The notes under the pieces were generated by a model, which saw only the letters and a list, made by a program, of their open reading frames with translations, was not told the DNA's origin and did no database searches. Below are positions 53,713 through 63,700 of a stretch of 64,000 bases of DNA, piece by piece. Origin of the DNA: Bacteroidaceae bacterium (lineage in GTDB: Bacteria; Bacteroidota; Bacteroidia; Bacteroidales; Bacteroidaceae); assembly GCA_017646665.1 (NCBI GenBank), contig JAGCMB010000010.1:1-64000 (forward strand), given 5' to 3'. The position numbers and the translations under genes are program-made. How positions within the stretch are numbered: the stretch's first letter is position 1; each line of letters opens with the position of its first letter.

Positions 53713-54849
53713 TCAACGATTCTTATACATATCGTCGTAATACTTCTCATACTCACCACTTGTGATGTTATCCATCCACTCTTGGTTGTCGAGATACCAA
53801 CGTACTGTCTTTTCAATACCCTCCTCGAATTGCAGACTAGGCTCCCAGCCCAATTCTTTTTGCAACTTCGTAGAATCAATCGCATAACGCATATCGTGAC
53901 CGGCACGGTCAGTAACGTATGTAATGAGGTCAAGCGATGCACCTTCGGGATTGCCCAACAGACGGTCTACGGTCTTTATTATCACTTTGATAATATCAAT
54001 ATTCTTCCACTCGTTGAAACCGCCGATATTATAAGTATCAGCAACCTTGCCATCGTGGAAAATGACATCAATTGCACGTGCGTGGTCAACCACATACAAC
54101 CAGTCGCGTACGTTCTCACCCTTGCCATATACAGGCAATGGTTTACGTTGGCGTATGTTATTGATGAATAATGGTATCAGTTTCTCGGGGAACTGATAAG
54201 GACCATAGTTGTTTGAGCAGTTTGTCACTATTGTCGGCATTCCGTATGTATCATGGAAAGCACGTACAAAGTGGTCACTGCTTGCCTTTGAAGCCGAATA
54301 TGGACTATGAGGATTGTACTTTGTCGTTTCGTAGAAGAAATCGTCGCCGTATGCCAAATGATGGTCGCCCGAAGAGGCTGTTGTTGTAAACGGAGGCTCA
54401 ATACCCTCGGGGTGATTCATCTCAAGCGCACCATAAACCTCATCGGTTGAAATGTGATAGAAACGCTTTCCTTCATACTTCTCGGGCAATGACTCCCAAT
54501 AGAGCTTTGCAGCCTGCAGAAGCGACAGAGTACCCATCACATTTGTTCTTGCAAATGTAAACGGATCCTTAATTGAACGGTCAACGTGACTTTCGGCAGC
54601 AAGATGTATTATACCATCTACATTATTGTCAACCATCAGTTTGTACATTGCATCAAAGTCGCAGATGTCGGCTTTGAAGAATGTGTAGTTCGGTTTATCC
54701 TCTATATCCTTTAGATTGGCAAGATTACCCGCGTATGTAAGTTTATCCACATTTATAATGTGATAGTCGGGATATTTGTTTACGAGCAAACGCACAACGT
54801 GCGAACCGATAAAACCGGCACCACCGGTTACGATTATGTTACGTTTCAT
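53713..54849 (-). CDS. rfbB: dTDP-glucose 4,6-dehydratase
   Basis: An NAD-dependent short-chain dehydratase, the second step of dTDP-L-rhamnose synthesis. The start is set at ATG 54849 (MKRNIIVTGGAGFIGSHVVR); the longer frame adds 21 residues that overlap the rfbD end and do not fit the family. Seen: Rossmann motif TGGAGFIGSH, HLAAESHVDRSI, HISTDEVYG and the catalytic Tyr/Lys in YSASKASSDH. The length of 378 residues is normal. It is the last gene of rfbACDB. Confidence 0.95.
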   Translation of the reverse strand: MKRNIIVTGGAGFIGSHVVRLLVNKYPDYHIINVDKLTYAGNLANLKDIEDKPNYTFFKADICDFDAMYKLMVDNNVDGIIHLAAESHVDRSIKDPFTFARTNVMGTLSLLQAAKLYWESLPEKYEGKRFYHISTDEVYGALEMNHPEGIEPPFTTTASSGDHHLAYGDDFFYETTKYNPHSPYSASKASSDHFVRAFHDTYGMPTIVTNCSNNYGPYQFPEKLIPLFINNIRQRKPLPVYGKGENVRDWLYVVDHARAIDVIFHDGKVADTYNIGGFNEWKNIDIIKVIIKTVDRLLGNPEGASLDLITYVTDRAGHDMRYAIDSTKLQKELGWEPSLQFEEGIEKTVRWYLDNQEWMDNITSGEYEKYYDDMYKNR

Positions 54850-54857
54850 AACTTTTA

Positions 54858-55727
54858 TTATTTGTTTGTTGTTTTTATCCTCTTGATGCAATACTCCATC
54901 GATTCGCGCCAATGTGGTATGTCAATATCAAATGTAGTCTTTATCTTTGTCTTGTCAAGCACAGAATATGGCGGACGTGTCACAGGCGAAGGGAATTCAC
55001 TGCTATGACAAGGGTTTATGCGACAATTTGTATTTCCGGCAGTTGCAGCAATCTCAACGGCAAAATCGTACCACGAACATACGCCTTCATTCGAAAAGTG
55101 ATATACACCTTCATTACCCTCATATACGCCAGCCTCAATTATAGAGAATATAGCCAAGGCCAAATCACCGGCATAGGTAGGCGAACCAACCTGGTCAAAG
55201 ACAACATTCAACTGTTCCTTTTCGGCAGTAAGACGCATCATTGTCTTTAGGAAATTGTTTCCGAACTCACTGTACAGCCAGGCTGTACGGAATATAAGAG
55301 CCTTACAGCCACTCTCTGCAATAGCCTGTTCACCGTGCAGTTTTGTACGGCCATATACACCGAGCGGATTAAGTGGCATATCCTCAGTACGCGGAGTATT
55401 ACCTTCACTGCCAAAGACATAATCGGTAGAAACGTGGAAAAGTGTTCCTCCGACCTCCTTCATTGCATTGGCAAGATTCGCAACAGCTGTCGCATTTATA
55501 AGCTCAGCTGTAGCCTCGTCACTCTCGGCCTTATCAACGTTGGTATATGCAGCACAGTTCACAATCACGTCGACAGATGCTGCCTTAACGGCATCCATCA
55601 CTGCATCGGCTTTTGTTATGTCAAGTTCTGCAACATCGGTAAAAATATAATTATTGGGCGAAACGGCACCCAAGCGGCGCATTTCACATCCCAACTGACC
55701 ATTAGCTCCTGTTACAAGTATATTCAT
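54858..55727 (-). CDS. rfbD: dTDP-4-dehydrorhamnose reductase
   Basis: The last enzyme of dTDP-rhamnose synthesis, reducing the 4-keto sugar with NAD(P)H. The start is set at ATG 55727 (MNILVTGANGQLG), the usual N-terminus; a start 6 codons earlier would overlap rfbC. Seen: TGANGQLG, NCAAYTNVDKAE, FHVSTDYVFGSEG, YGRTKLHGE (catalytic Tyr/Lys) and FRTAWLYSEFGNNF. The length of 289 residues is typical. Confidence 0.95.
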   Translation of the reverse strand: MNILVTGANGQLGCEMRRLGAVSPNNYIFTDVAELDITKADAVMDAVKAASVDVIVNCAAYTNVDKAESDEATAELINATAVANLANAMKEVGGTLFHVSTDYVFGSEGNTPRTEDMPLNPLGVYGRTKLHGEQAIAESGCKALIFRTAWLYSEFGNNFLKTMMRLTAEKEQLNVVFDQVGSPTYAGDLALAIFSIIEAGVYEGNEGVYHFSNEGVCSWYDFAVEIAATAGNTNCRINPCHSSEFPSPVTRPPYSVLDKTKIKTTFDIDIPHWRESMEYCIKRIKTTNK

Positions 55728-55728
55728 A

Positions 55729-56298
55729 TCAATATAGTTTTTCATTGTAATCGAAAAGGTAATCAGCCTCCTTTATACTCTTGCTCAGCTTATCCTTTTC
55801 AGAAAGCAGCACCTTGTCTGCCGGAATTCTCCAATCTATGGCAAGTTCTGCATCGTCCCACGCAACAGAACCTTCGCTCTCCTTATTATAGAAGTTGTCA
55901 CACTTGTATTGGAATACCGCTTCGTCGGTCAGCACAGCAAAGCCGTGGGCAAAGCCTCTCGGTACAAAGAACTGACGGTGGTTATCCTCGGATAGTTCCA
56001 CTGCAACATATTTTCCAAATGTGGGAGAGCCTTTGCGAATGTCAACAGCCACGTCAAGCACTGCACCTTTTATGCACCGGACAAGTTTGCTCTGACAATA
56101 TGGTGGCTTTTGGAAATGAAGGCCACGCAACACTCCGTATGATGACTTGGACTGATTGTCTTGTACAAATGTCGTACGACACACCTTCTCCTCAAATTCA
56201 CGCTGAGAAAAAGATTCGTAGAAATATCCTCTGTCGTCCTTGAATATACGTGGTTCAATGATTACCACGCCTTCTATTTCGGTCTTAATTACTTCCAT
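55729..56298 (-). CDS. rfbC: dTDP-4-dehydrorhamnose 3,5-epimerase
   Basis: A 189-residue cupin-fold epimerase, third step of the pathway. Seen: FKDDRGYFYESFSQREF, VQDNQSKSSYGVLRGLHFQ (catalytic His), VLDVAVDIRKGSPTFGKYV, and FVPRGFAHGF. It starts 3 bp after the rfbA stop codon and ends 1 bp before the preferred rfbD start. The length is normal. Confidence 0.96.
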   Translation of the reverse strand: MEVIKTEIEGVVIIEPRIFKDDRGYFYESFSQREFEEKVCRTTFVQDNQSKSSYGVLRGLHFQKPPYCQSKLVRCIKGAVLDVAVDIRKGSPTFGKYVAVELSEDNHRQFFVPRGFAHGFAVLTDEAVFQYKCDNFYNKESEGSVAWDDAELAIDWRIPADKVLLSEKDKLSKSIKEADYLFDYNEKLY

Positions 56299-56301
56299 AT
56301 A

Positions 56302-57204
56302 TCAATCAATGTTTGCACCGGAATGTTCTACTTCGGCAATAACCTTTATAAGATACTGTCCATACTGGTTCTTTATCATAGGCTGAGCCACTTCGCGCAG
56401 TCTGTCGGCAGTAATCCAACCCTTGCGGTATGCGATACCTTCAAGACAAGCAATCTTCAATCCCTGACGTTTCTCAATTACCTCGACAAAAATAGAAGCC
56501 TCGGCAAGGGAATCGTGTGTTCCGGTATCGAGCCAGGCAAAGCCACGTGGCAATGTCTGTACTTTCAATTCGCCATCTCCAAGGAATTGTTGATTAACGG
56601 TGGTTATCTCAAGTTCACCACGTGCCGAAGGCTTAATGTTCTTGGCAACATCAACAACCTTGTTAGGATAAAAGTATAGGCCGACAACAGCGTAGTTTGA
56701 TTTTGGTTCAGCAGGTTTCTCCTCTATTGACAGACAGTTGCCCTCCTTATCAAATTCAGCAACACCATAACGCTCAGGGTCATTTACCCAATATCCAAAG
56801 ACTGTTGCCTTATTATCCTCTTCGGCATTTCTCACAGCCTCCTTCAACATCTTGGTAAAGTCGGCACCGTGGAATATATTGTCACCCAAAACAAGACAAG
56901 CCGAATCGTTACCGATGAACTTCTCACCAATAATGAATGCCTGTGCAAGTCCATCGGGCGAAGGCTGCTCGGCATACTCAAAACGTACGCCATAATCACT
57001 TCCATCACCAAGCAGACGCTTGAAAGAGGGTAAATCGTTTGGAGTGGAAATAATAAGTATCTCCCTTATACCGGCAAGCATAAGCACTGATATAGGGTAA
57101 TATATCATTGGTTTGTCATATATAGGCAACAATTGTTTACTCACACCTTTTGTGATTGGGTAAAGACGAGTGCCGGAACCACCAGCCAAAACAATTCCTT
57201 TCAT
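56302..57204 (-). CDS. rfbA: Glucose-1-phosphate thymidylyltransferase
   Basis: A 300-residue nucleotidyltransferase making dTDP-glucose, the first step of the dTDP-rhamnose pathway. The signature [18 protein letters not shown] is followed by [26 protein letters not shown], and [10 protein letters not shown] with [12 protein letters not shown]. The length is typical. It leads rfbA-rfbC-rfbD-rfbB with gaps of a few bases. Rhamnose here would serve the O-antigen, capsule or surface glycoprotein glycans; no glycosyltransferases are in the window. Confidence 0.97.
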   Translation of the reverse strand: MKGIVLAGGSGTRLYPITKGVSKQLLPIYDKPMIYYPISVLMLAGIREILIISTPNDLPSFKRLLGDGSDYGVRFEYAEQPSPDGLAQAFIIGEKFIGNDSACLVLGDNIFHGADFTKMLKEAVRNAEEDNKATVFGYWVNDPERYGVAEFDKEGNCLSIEEKPAEPKSNYAVVGLYFYPNKVVDVAKNIKPSARGELEITTVNQQFLGDGELKVQTLPRGFAWLDTGTHDSLAEASIFVEVIEKRQGLKIACLEGIAYRKGWITADRLREVAQPMIKNQYGQYLIKVIAEVEHSGANID

Positions 57205-57268
57205 AATGCTAAATTTAAAAATTCAATATCATTGATTATAACCACCTGACTTGCAAAATGGTTGCAAT

Positions 57269-58486
57269 CTATTTACAAAATTTCTTAATGTTTACAAATA
57301 TAATAAAACTATGTATAACAACAAATACGAGTGCTAAACAAATTGAGAAAAACCAAAATATCACATTCGACTCATGCCTGAATGACGATGAAAACATCTG
57401 CAACACATCGGCAATCAACGGATATAGCACTGTTGCCATGACGGCAGCAAGCAACCACACGATAACATTTGCAAGCAAAGCCATACATCGGTACACACTT
57501 GATATTTTCCCAACAGAATATCCGATAGAATAAAGATTTGCAATTTTCTCCCTATTCTTTTCAATCAACAACAAGATACTGATAACAAACAGTATAAAAG
57601 CCAGAACGGAAAACAAGCCTCCGACACCTATTATTATATATATCAGGACATACATCACATTCTGCAAGCGCAAAGGAGCTGCATCACCCTCAACAACGTA
57701 CCCCTTTTCGTCAAGCAGCGAAAAAGTAGACTCGTCAAATTCAGTTGCATTTGTCGTCAAGATAAGGCGCGAGTATTTATCCGTCGCTCCCGGTGCATAC
57801 GCCGCATTTGCCTCATTCAAGAATTCCCAAGGAACAAGTATCGTATTGAATTTATCTGTCAGGCCACATATCACAGCATCGTAAACAATGTCGCCAGTTT
57901 TAGTTTCAAGAATAAGCCTAAGAGGCAAATAGCCAATCATATCATCACTCACCTGCGGAAGGCCATTTGATGCAGCATAACCAAAATTATATAAATTAAG
58001 ATAGTTACGCGGAATTATCACCGGAACCGTATCGCCAAAAATCCCAGCAGCCCATTTGTTATAAATAGCATCTACCGGCACATAATTGCCAATAACGAAC
58101 TCATCGGGTATAGCCTCAAGGAAAATATCAGTAGAGAGCCTTGCCGAAGCTATTGAAAGTACCGCACCGACCTCGAAACGTGCAGCAACGAACCCACCCA
58201 CAGAAGCAACCGAAGGCAATGATTCGAGTTCAGCAATCTCATCATCGCTGAAAGTAGGATTCTTGCCCAGTATACTGTTTATGGTAGCACTTGCAGGCAA
58301 AGCCTTATTTATAACAATAGAACTCGAAGAGAGTATGTCACCTCCCCTATCTGTTATAGCATTGAAGTCCGAACAAGCCTTGACACCGAGCAACACAATG
58401 ACACCACCCAGCAGATTTACGGCCATAAACACCGCAAGTTGCAGGACGCTTACATTCTGCTTCAGTAACTTATATAATAACTTCAT
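57269..58486 (-). CDS. ABC transporter permease, FtsX/MacB-like
   Basis: A 405-residue membrane protein with one N-terminal helix (about 17-37), a large extracytoplasmic domain of about 240 residues, and three helices near the C-terminus (about 280-310, 325-350, 370-400), the layout of the MacB/LolC/FtsX permease fold. ILLLIEKNREKIANLYSIGY matches the conserved FtsX region. It forms a pair with the ATPase gene 8 bp upstream. Such exporters act on lipoproteins, peptides or envelope signals; the substrate is unknown. The rfb promoter lies inside its 3' end. Confidence 0.82.
   Translation of the reverse strand: MKLLYKLLKQNVSVLQLAVFMAVNLLGGVIVLLGVKACSDFNAITDRGGDILSSSSIVINKALPASATINSILGKNPTFSDDEIAELESLPSVASVGGFVAARFEVGAVLSIASARLSTDIFLEAIPDEFVIGNYVPVDAIYNKWAAGIFGDTVPVIIPRNYLNLYNFGYAASNGLPQVSDDMIGYLPLRLILETKTGDIVYDAVICGLTDKFNTILVPWEFLNEANAAYAPGATDKYSRLILTTNATEFDESTFSLLDEKGYVVEGDAAPLRLQNVMYVLIYIIIGVGGLFSVLAFILFVISILLLIEKNREKIANLYSIGYSVGKISSVYRCMALLANVIVWLLAAVMATVLYPLIADVLQMFSSSFRHESNVIFWFFSICLALVFVVIHSFIIFVNIKKFCK
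57295..57325 (-). promoter_or_regulatory. Promoter of rfbACDB
   Basis: On the minus strand TTTG (57325-57322), 19 bp, then TATATTTG (57302-57295): an exact consensus match identical in layout to the glnN promoter. It sits in the 3' end of the permease gene and would give rfbA an 80-90 nt leader. Confidence 0.65.
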
Positions 58487-58494
58487 AGCACTTT

Positions 58495-59148
58495 CTACAT
58501 TTTAAGTACCTTGTCATATTCATAAGGCAATCTGTATCCGACAGAGGTAACGATAACACCTATCCCATCTTTCTGTTGCCTTTCGCGTAACATTTGGGCT
58601 ACTATTGTCGCATTCAAATCGTCAAGATGGCTTATGGGCTCGTCAAGCAGAATAAAATCACAAGGTTGAGCCAATGCCCTCACAAAAGCGACCCTTTGTT
58701 GCTGTCCAAGCGACAATGTGGCACAAGGTTTGTCAATATGCGCAGAGAGGCCAAGCCTTGCAAGCATAGCACGCACCTCTTCCTCGCCCACAAAACCGGT
58801 CAATTGGCTTTTCAGCATAACATTCTCCACAGCCGTCAATTCAGGGAACAATCTACAATCCTGGAACATAAGGGCAATAGAAGATTTGCGTAGGTTCACA
58901 AAATCAACCCTTGCAGCATCACAGGCCTTTATGTCACCAAACATAATAGTCCCAGTGTAATCATTCCGCAAACCGCACAAGAAACTGCAGAAAGAGCTCT
59001 TGCCACGCCCCGAAGAGGCCTCGATTAGATACGACATTCCCTTGCGGAAAACCACCTTAGAACAAAAGACTTCTGACGGCACACCGTCGAAAGGAGTGCC
59101 ATCAAAAGCCTTTAAATTCAAGTTATCGAGAGTTATGCTGTCAATCAT
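58495..59148 (-). CDS. ABC transporter ATPase with altered motifs
   Basis: A 217-residue ATPase of the LolD/FtsE/MacB class. Walker A is ASSGRGKS (44-51; Ala in place of the first Gly), the Q loop is at FQD (95-97), the signature is LSLGQQQR (145-152), Walker B is FILLDE (165-170) and the D loop SHLDD follows. The usual H-loop His, expected near residue 202, is replaced: VTSVGYRLP has Ser. Catalysis may thus be slow or need a different setup. It lies between a DUF4836 lipoprotein gene and its permease in one operon, which suggests an envelope-related exporter. Confidence 0.88.
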   Translation of the reverse strand: MIDSITLDNLNLKAFDGTPFDGVPSEVFCSKVVFRKGMSYLIEASSGRGKSSFCSFLCGLRNDYTGTIMFGDIKACDAARVDFVNLRKSSIALMFQDCRLFPELTAVENVMLKSQLTGFVGEEEVRAMLARLGLSAHIDKPCATLSLGQQQRVAFVRALAQPCDFILLDEPISHLDDLNATIVAQMLRERQQKDGIGVIVTSVGYRLPYEYDKVLKM

Positions 59149-59159
59149 TCAAAATCCTG

Positions 59160-60728
59160 TCAGTATGAGTATTTGCCATTTCTCACGGCAGAGCTTATAA
59201 GCTTATCCAAAATATATTTCAATGAGTTAATATTTTTGTTGGCTGTATTCACTCTTATGCAAGATTTGTCAATATTGGAATCAACAGTCAAATTTTCCAC
59301 AACATTCAACATCTCAAGCATTACCATTGTCTGCGTATCGCGTTGTGAACGATAAGTCATATTTTCACGGACATATTCTGCAATCAATTCACGCACAGGC
59401 TTAAAATCCAAGACAATATCGTTTGCAACCGAAGAGAACAACCTGTTACTTTCCAGATTTCTTCTGAGTGGCTTGATATCGCCCCTGAAATTTATTTTAT
59501 CATAAAGATCTTCGGGCATCAGCATTATGGCATTCTCTTTATACATAATGCAATAATCCAAACCATCAAGGAGATATACATCATCGTCAACTGTAGTTGC
59601 ACCAAGTTCAAACTGTGCATATGCAATCAACAAGTCAAACAACGAGCGGTCACTGCAATCAACAGCAACCATAAACTGCATATTTTCAAGTGTTTCACCG
59701 TCAGCCCAAGCCGCAAAGGTATAGTCACCGCTCAATGCAGCCAACAAATCCTTCGCAACACCATTGTTGACACCATTTTTCTCCAGTTCCTTCAACAATC
59801 CCGTTGTTTCAAGAATGCCGTATAACTGCATCAGATTAAAATTGTAGCTTATTACGGCAAAACTGTTGCCAGGGATATAAGCATAGTGACGATGAGTCGA
59901 TTTTTTCAAGAAATCCTGAATCAGAAGAAGATGTTCTTCGGAGAGATTCTGTGTAGACTTGATTTCAGCATAACCATCCTCAAAATCAAAAGAACAGAAA
60001 GCAATGCTCTCCTTCATCATTGCGAAGAAAGGAATCATTCCCCTATCAATCACCCTCTCTTTAATCATATACTGTACAAGAGGTCCATAATTAATCATCC
60101 AAGAAATGTCATCATCGCTACCGAATAAAGGTTCAAACTTCTCATTATTAAGAGCCTGTCTGTTTGAAGGGAGCTTCAGATAGGATGAAATATCGGCATA
60201 GCCCTCTTCGAAGACAAGAACCATCTTGTCCGCATCGTAGGCAAATGCAACGGCAGTTCCATCAACAGAGTAATACATATCCTCCGAAACAATATGATAC
60301 ATACCATCTTTTTCAGTAGTTTCAAATTCATCTTCGAGGAGCGTCGACATCATATTCTCAAATGCCGTCATATCACCCATTCTGGCAGTCATCACAATTT
60401 TGGCAGGCTCCATCCCCAAGACTGCGACATACAAAGGAGCAGAGATATCAATACCCGAAGCCTTGGGATTTGCAAAAATCTCTTTGAGCAAAACCCTTTG
60501 CTGTGCAGGAACGTCGGCAATAGCCTTCTCAAACTCGACCTTAACGAATGTATTGCCAAGAATATCCGACTTGTCAAGCAAATTACCGACCTCAACCTTT
60601 GACACAATCATTGCATCATCAGGGATAACATTGAGATACGCTTTATTATCAGCCTTTTTGCCACTGCACGCCGCAAAAAGCAGCACGCAGAGCAAAAGAG
60701 CAATTGATTTTATAATATTACTTTTCAT
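59160..60728 (-). CDS. DUF4836 family lipoprotein
   Basis: A 522-residue lipoprotein with a signal peptide ending in the lipobox LFAAC (Cys21). The mature protein begins SGKKADNKAYLNVIPDDAMI and has the pattern of Bacteroidetes DUF4836 proteins (VIPDDAMIVSKVEVGNLLDK, SWMINYGPL, FAAWADGETLENMQFMVAV). No catalytic motif is seen. It is first of the group lipoprotein-ATPase-permease (gaps 11 and 8 bp), so it may be a periplasmic or outer-membrane partner of the exporter. Only 26 bp separate it from the beta-galactosidase gene, so read-through is likely. Confidence 0.82.
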   Translation of the reverse strand: MKSNIIKSIALLLCVLLFAACSGKKADNKAYLNVIPDDAMIVSKVEVGNLLDKSDILGNTFVKVEFEKAIADVPAQQRVLLKEIFANPKASGIDISAPLYVAVLGMEPAKIVMTARMGDMTAFENMMSTLLEDEFETTEKDGMYHIVSEDMYYSVDGTAVAFAYDADKMVLVFEEGYADISSYLKLPSNRQALNNEKFEPLFGSDDDISWMINYGPLVQYMIKERVIDRGMIPFFAMMKESIAFCSFDFEDGYAEIKSTQNLSEEHLLLIQDFLKKSTHRHYAYIPGNSFAVISYNFNLMQLYGILETTGLLKELEKNGVNNGVAKDLLAALSGDYTFAAWADGETLENMQFMVAVDCSDRSLFDLLIAYAQFELGATTVDDDVYLLDGLDYCIMYKENAIMLMPEDLYDKINFRGDIKPLRRNLESNRLFSSVANDIVLDFKPVRELIAEYVRENMTYRSQRDTQTMVMLEMLNVVENLTVDSNIDKSCIRVNTANKNINSLKYILDKLISSAVRNGKYSY

Positions 60729-60754
60729 TCAATTCTGTTATTGAAAAACCCAAA

Positions 60755-63700
60755 TCATTCCTTGATTAACTCAAATTCCGCACCCGAAGCAAAGTCCTGA
60801 CCATTTTGTGAACTTGTAGCTGTAAAGCGTACGAAACGAGCCTTCACTGGAGCCTTGAAGAGCACAGTCTGCTTGTCGGCACTGTATGGGAATTCACCCT
60901 CAACAACAGGCTCACTCCAGTTCTTTCCGTCGGCACTTATCTGAATCTTGTAACCCTTGACGTTACCATTGTTACCGCCATCCTGACGAGGCATATACTT
61001 GAAGCCCTTGATTGTAACCTCCTCGTTCGCATCGAAGTCAATCCAGTGAGGATAGTTGGCAACAGTTACAGAGTACATTGTGTGCCACATTGTAGATGGG
61101 TCACCGTCGAGCATCTTCTCGGCACCAGAGCCCGGCTCAAGGCTTGAACAGAACGCAACAGTTACAGGAATTGAAGTAATTGCCTCATAAGAGTATGTTG
61201 CAGCGAGCTTTGGAGTAGCCTTCTCCCATACAGTGATTGTACCACCCTTGCTCATATCAACAGGAGCTTTATAAAGAGTCTTCTTGCCGTTCTTGCCAAT
61301 CTTGTAATAGATTTCAGCATTTTCCTTTGCGCAAGACATTGTGACAGTACCACGCATATCGCGCTTGAGGACTACAGGGATAACACCCGATGCTGCAACG
61401 TTTGCAAGCTGCTCATAGTTGTCACCAGCCTTTACTGGACGCATGATGAAACCGACTGTGTTCTCGCCTGATTTCACGAGATCGTGCTCGAGCGGACCGC
61501 CCTGACCACAACTGTTACCACCAAGACCGTTAACCTTTGCATCGAGGTGCAACCAAGTACCCGATGATGCCGGCAACTGATAAGGGTGAGCAGCCTCTGT
61601 GAGTTCAACATCATTCCAAGGCAATGCAGTTGTTGAAAGAGCACCAGTAGAAATGAACATCACACCATTGCCTGCATTGTTTGTCAATGTAGCCCAACGC
61701 ACCTCCTCACGGTTTGCCATATCCTGTGGCTTGGGGAAGTGTACGAACTGCTCGGCAACAGTGCTCTTGTACTGCTGGATGAACGCACCAGTACGGCGGT
61801 CGTTATAGTTGTTCCATGGGCCACGGCCATAATATGTGTACTGGTCAAGACTCTTTGGCAACTGCAACAGGTAACCTACACGTGCAAGCGCCACTGCTGC
61901 ATCGCTACCTGTTACTGAACTGTTGAGCTCGATAGAACCGTCAGGATAGATAGTCCAAATTCTGTTTGATACAAAGTGGAATTCGTTCTCACCGAACTCG
62001 CGTGCGTCGTTCTGTAATGTAAAGCTGTTGTCCTCGTTCTTTACTCGACGACCAGGATGCTTTGCCTGTGAACGTACGATGTACTGGAGCACGATTGTTC
62101 CATCGGCATTCTTCTGTGAAACGAATGATGTAACCACGTCTTCGAGGTTGTACAAACCGAGAGCGAACCAACGGTTCCAAGCCCAGATGTCATTGTCGAC
62201 AGGAGCACGATAACCGCTAAGAGTCATTGAGCTACCCTTCTCGAACACTGTTTCTGTTCCATAAACAACACTCTCGAATACACCGGTCTTGTTGTTGAAC
62301 ACAACAGTAAAACCGTCACCGGCAATTGTTGTAGTTGCATTAGCCTTATCCTCGGTCATTTTCACCTTGACATTACTCTTGGCAACATCAGCAAGAAGAG
62401 CTGCCTTCACGGCATCCTGCAGTTTCAACTGCTCCTCCATCTGAACATAACCTTTCTTTGCCCAAGGCATATCCTTCTTGAGCAGGAACTGAACCTTAAC
62501 AAAGTACTCCTTGTCGGTTGCAAAGTTCGCATTGTTGAACTTGAGCTTGAATGTTTTTGCTGCACGTGGAGCAATCTTCATATCAGGCATATAGTAAGAG
62601 TCAATCTGCTTACCGTTCTCCCAAAGAGAAACCTTCACGTCGAGGTCGCACAAGCAATTGAAGTAACGTTTGTTAAAAATCTCAACCTCGCCGTTCTCAA
62701 GCATCTTCACACCGACATTCTGGTAAACCTTCTTCACCTCATAATAAAGTGGCTTTGGAGAGTGGTCGGGGAACATGACGCCGTTCATACAGAATGTGTG
62801 GTCGTTAGGACGGTCACCGAAGTCACCACCGTAACCCATATACTTGTCACCGGTCTTTGGATCAACGTTCCAGAAAGCCTGGTCGGCCCAGTCCCAAATG
62901 GCACCACCGATGAAGAAGTTTGTACTCTCGATAGCCTCCCAATAGTCGATGAGGTTACCGCCGGCATTACCCATTGAGTGAGCATATTCAGAAATATGGA
63001 AAGGATAAACAATATTCATATTACCCTTAACAGCCTCACGTGTCCAACCGATTGAAGGATACTGGTTAGAACCCATATCAACAATATTATTGTTACGCTC
63101 ATACTGTACAGGACGTGAAGCATCGAACTTCTTTAAAGCCTCATAAGCCTTTACAAAGTTGTCACCGGGGCCGGCCTCGTTACCGAGTGACCAGATGCAG
63201 ACTGCAGGACTGTTGATTGTAGCGTGAGCCATCTCCATCACACGTGCCACGTGAGCATTTGTAAATTCGGGAACGTGAGAGAGCGACTCCTTGCCATAAT
63301 AGTACTCGTGACTCTCGATGTTGGCCTCGTCCTCGAGGTATATTCCGTATTTATCGCAGAGATAGTACCAGTATGGAGCATCGGGATAGTGTGCATTACG
63401 AACGTGGTTGATGTTACCCTGGAGCATAAGCTTAACCTCCTTCTCCATTTGCTCGCGTGTCAGAGCGTGACCTCTTTCAAGGCTGCTCTCGTGACGGTTC
63501 ACACCCTTCATCTTAATTGGTTTGCCATTCAGATAGTAGTAACGTCCGGCCAAGCCAAACTCATCATCAGCAGCCTTTGTATCACGTATTTCAACCTCAC
63601 GGAAACCAAAATATGTTGAAGCTGTTTCGACAGCCTTACCTTTCTTGTCAAGCAGAGAAACAACCAAGGTATAGCGGTTTGGTTCCTCGGCACTCCACTT

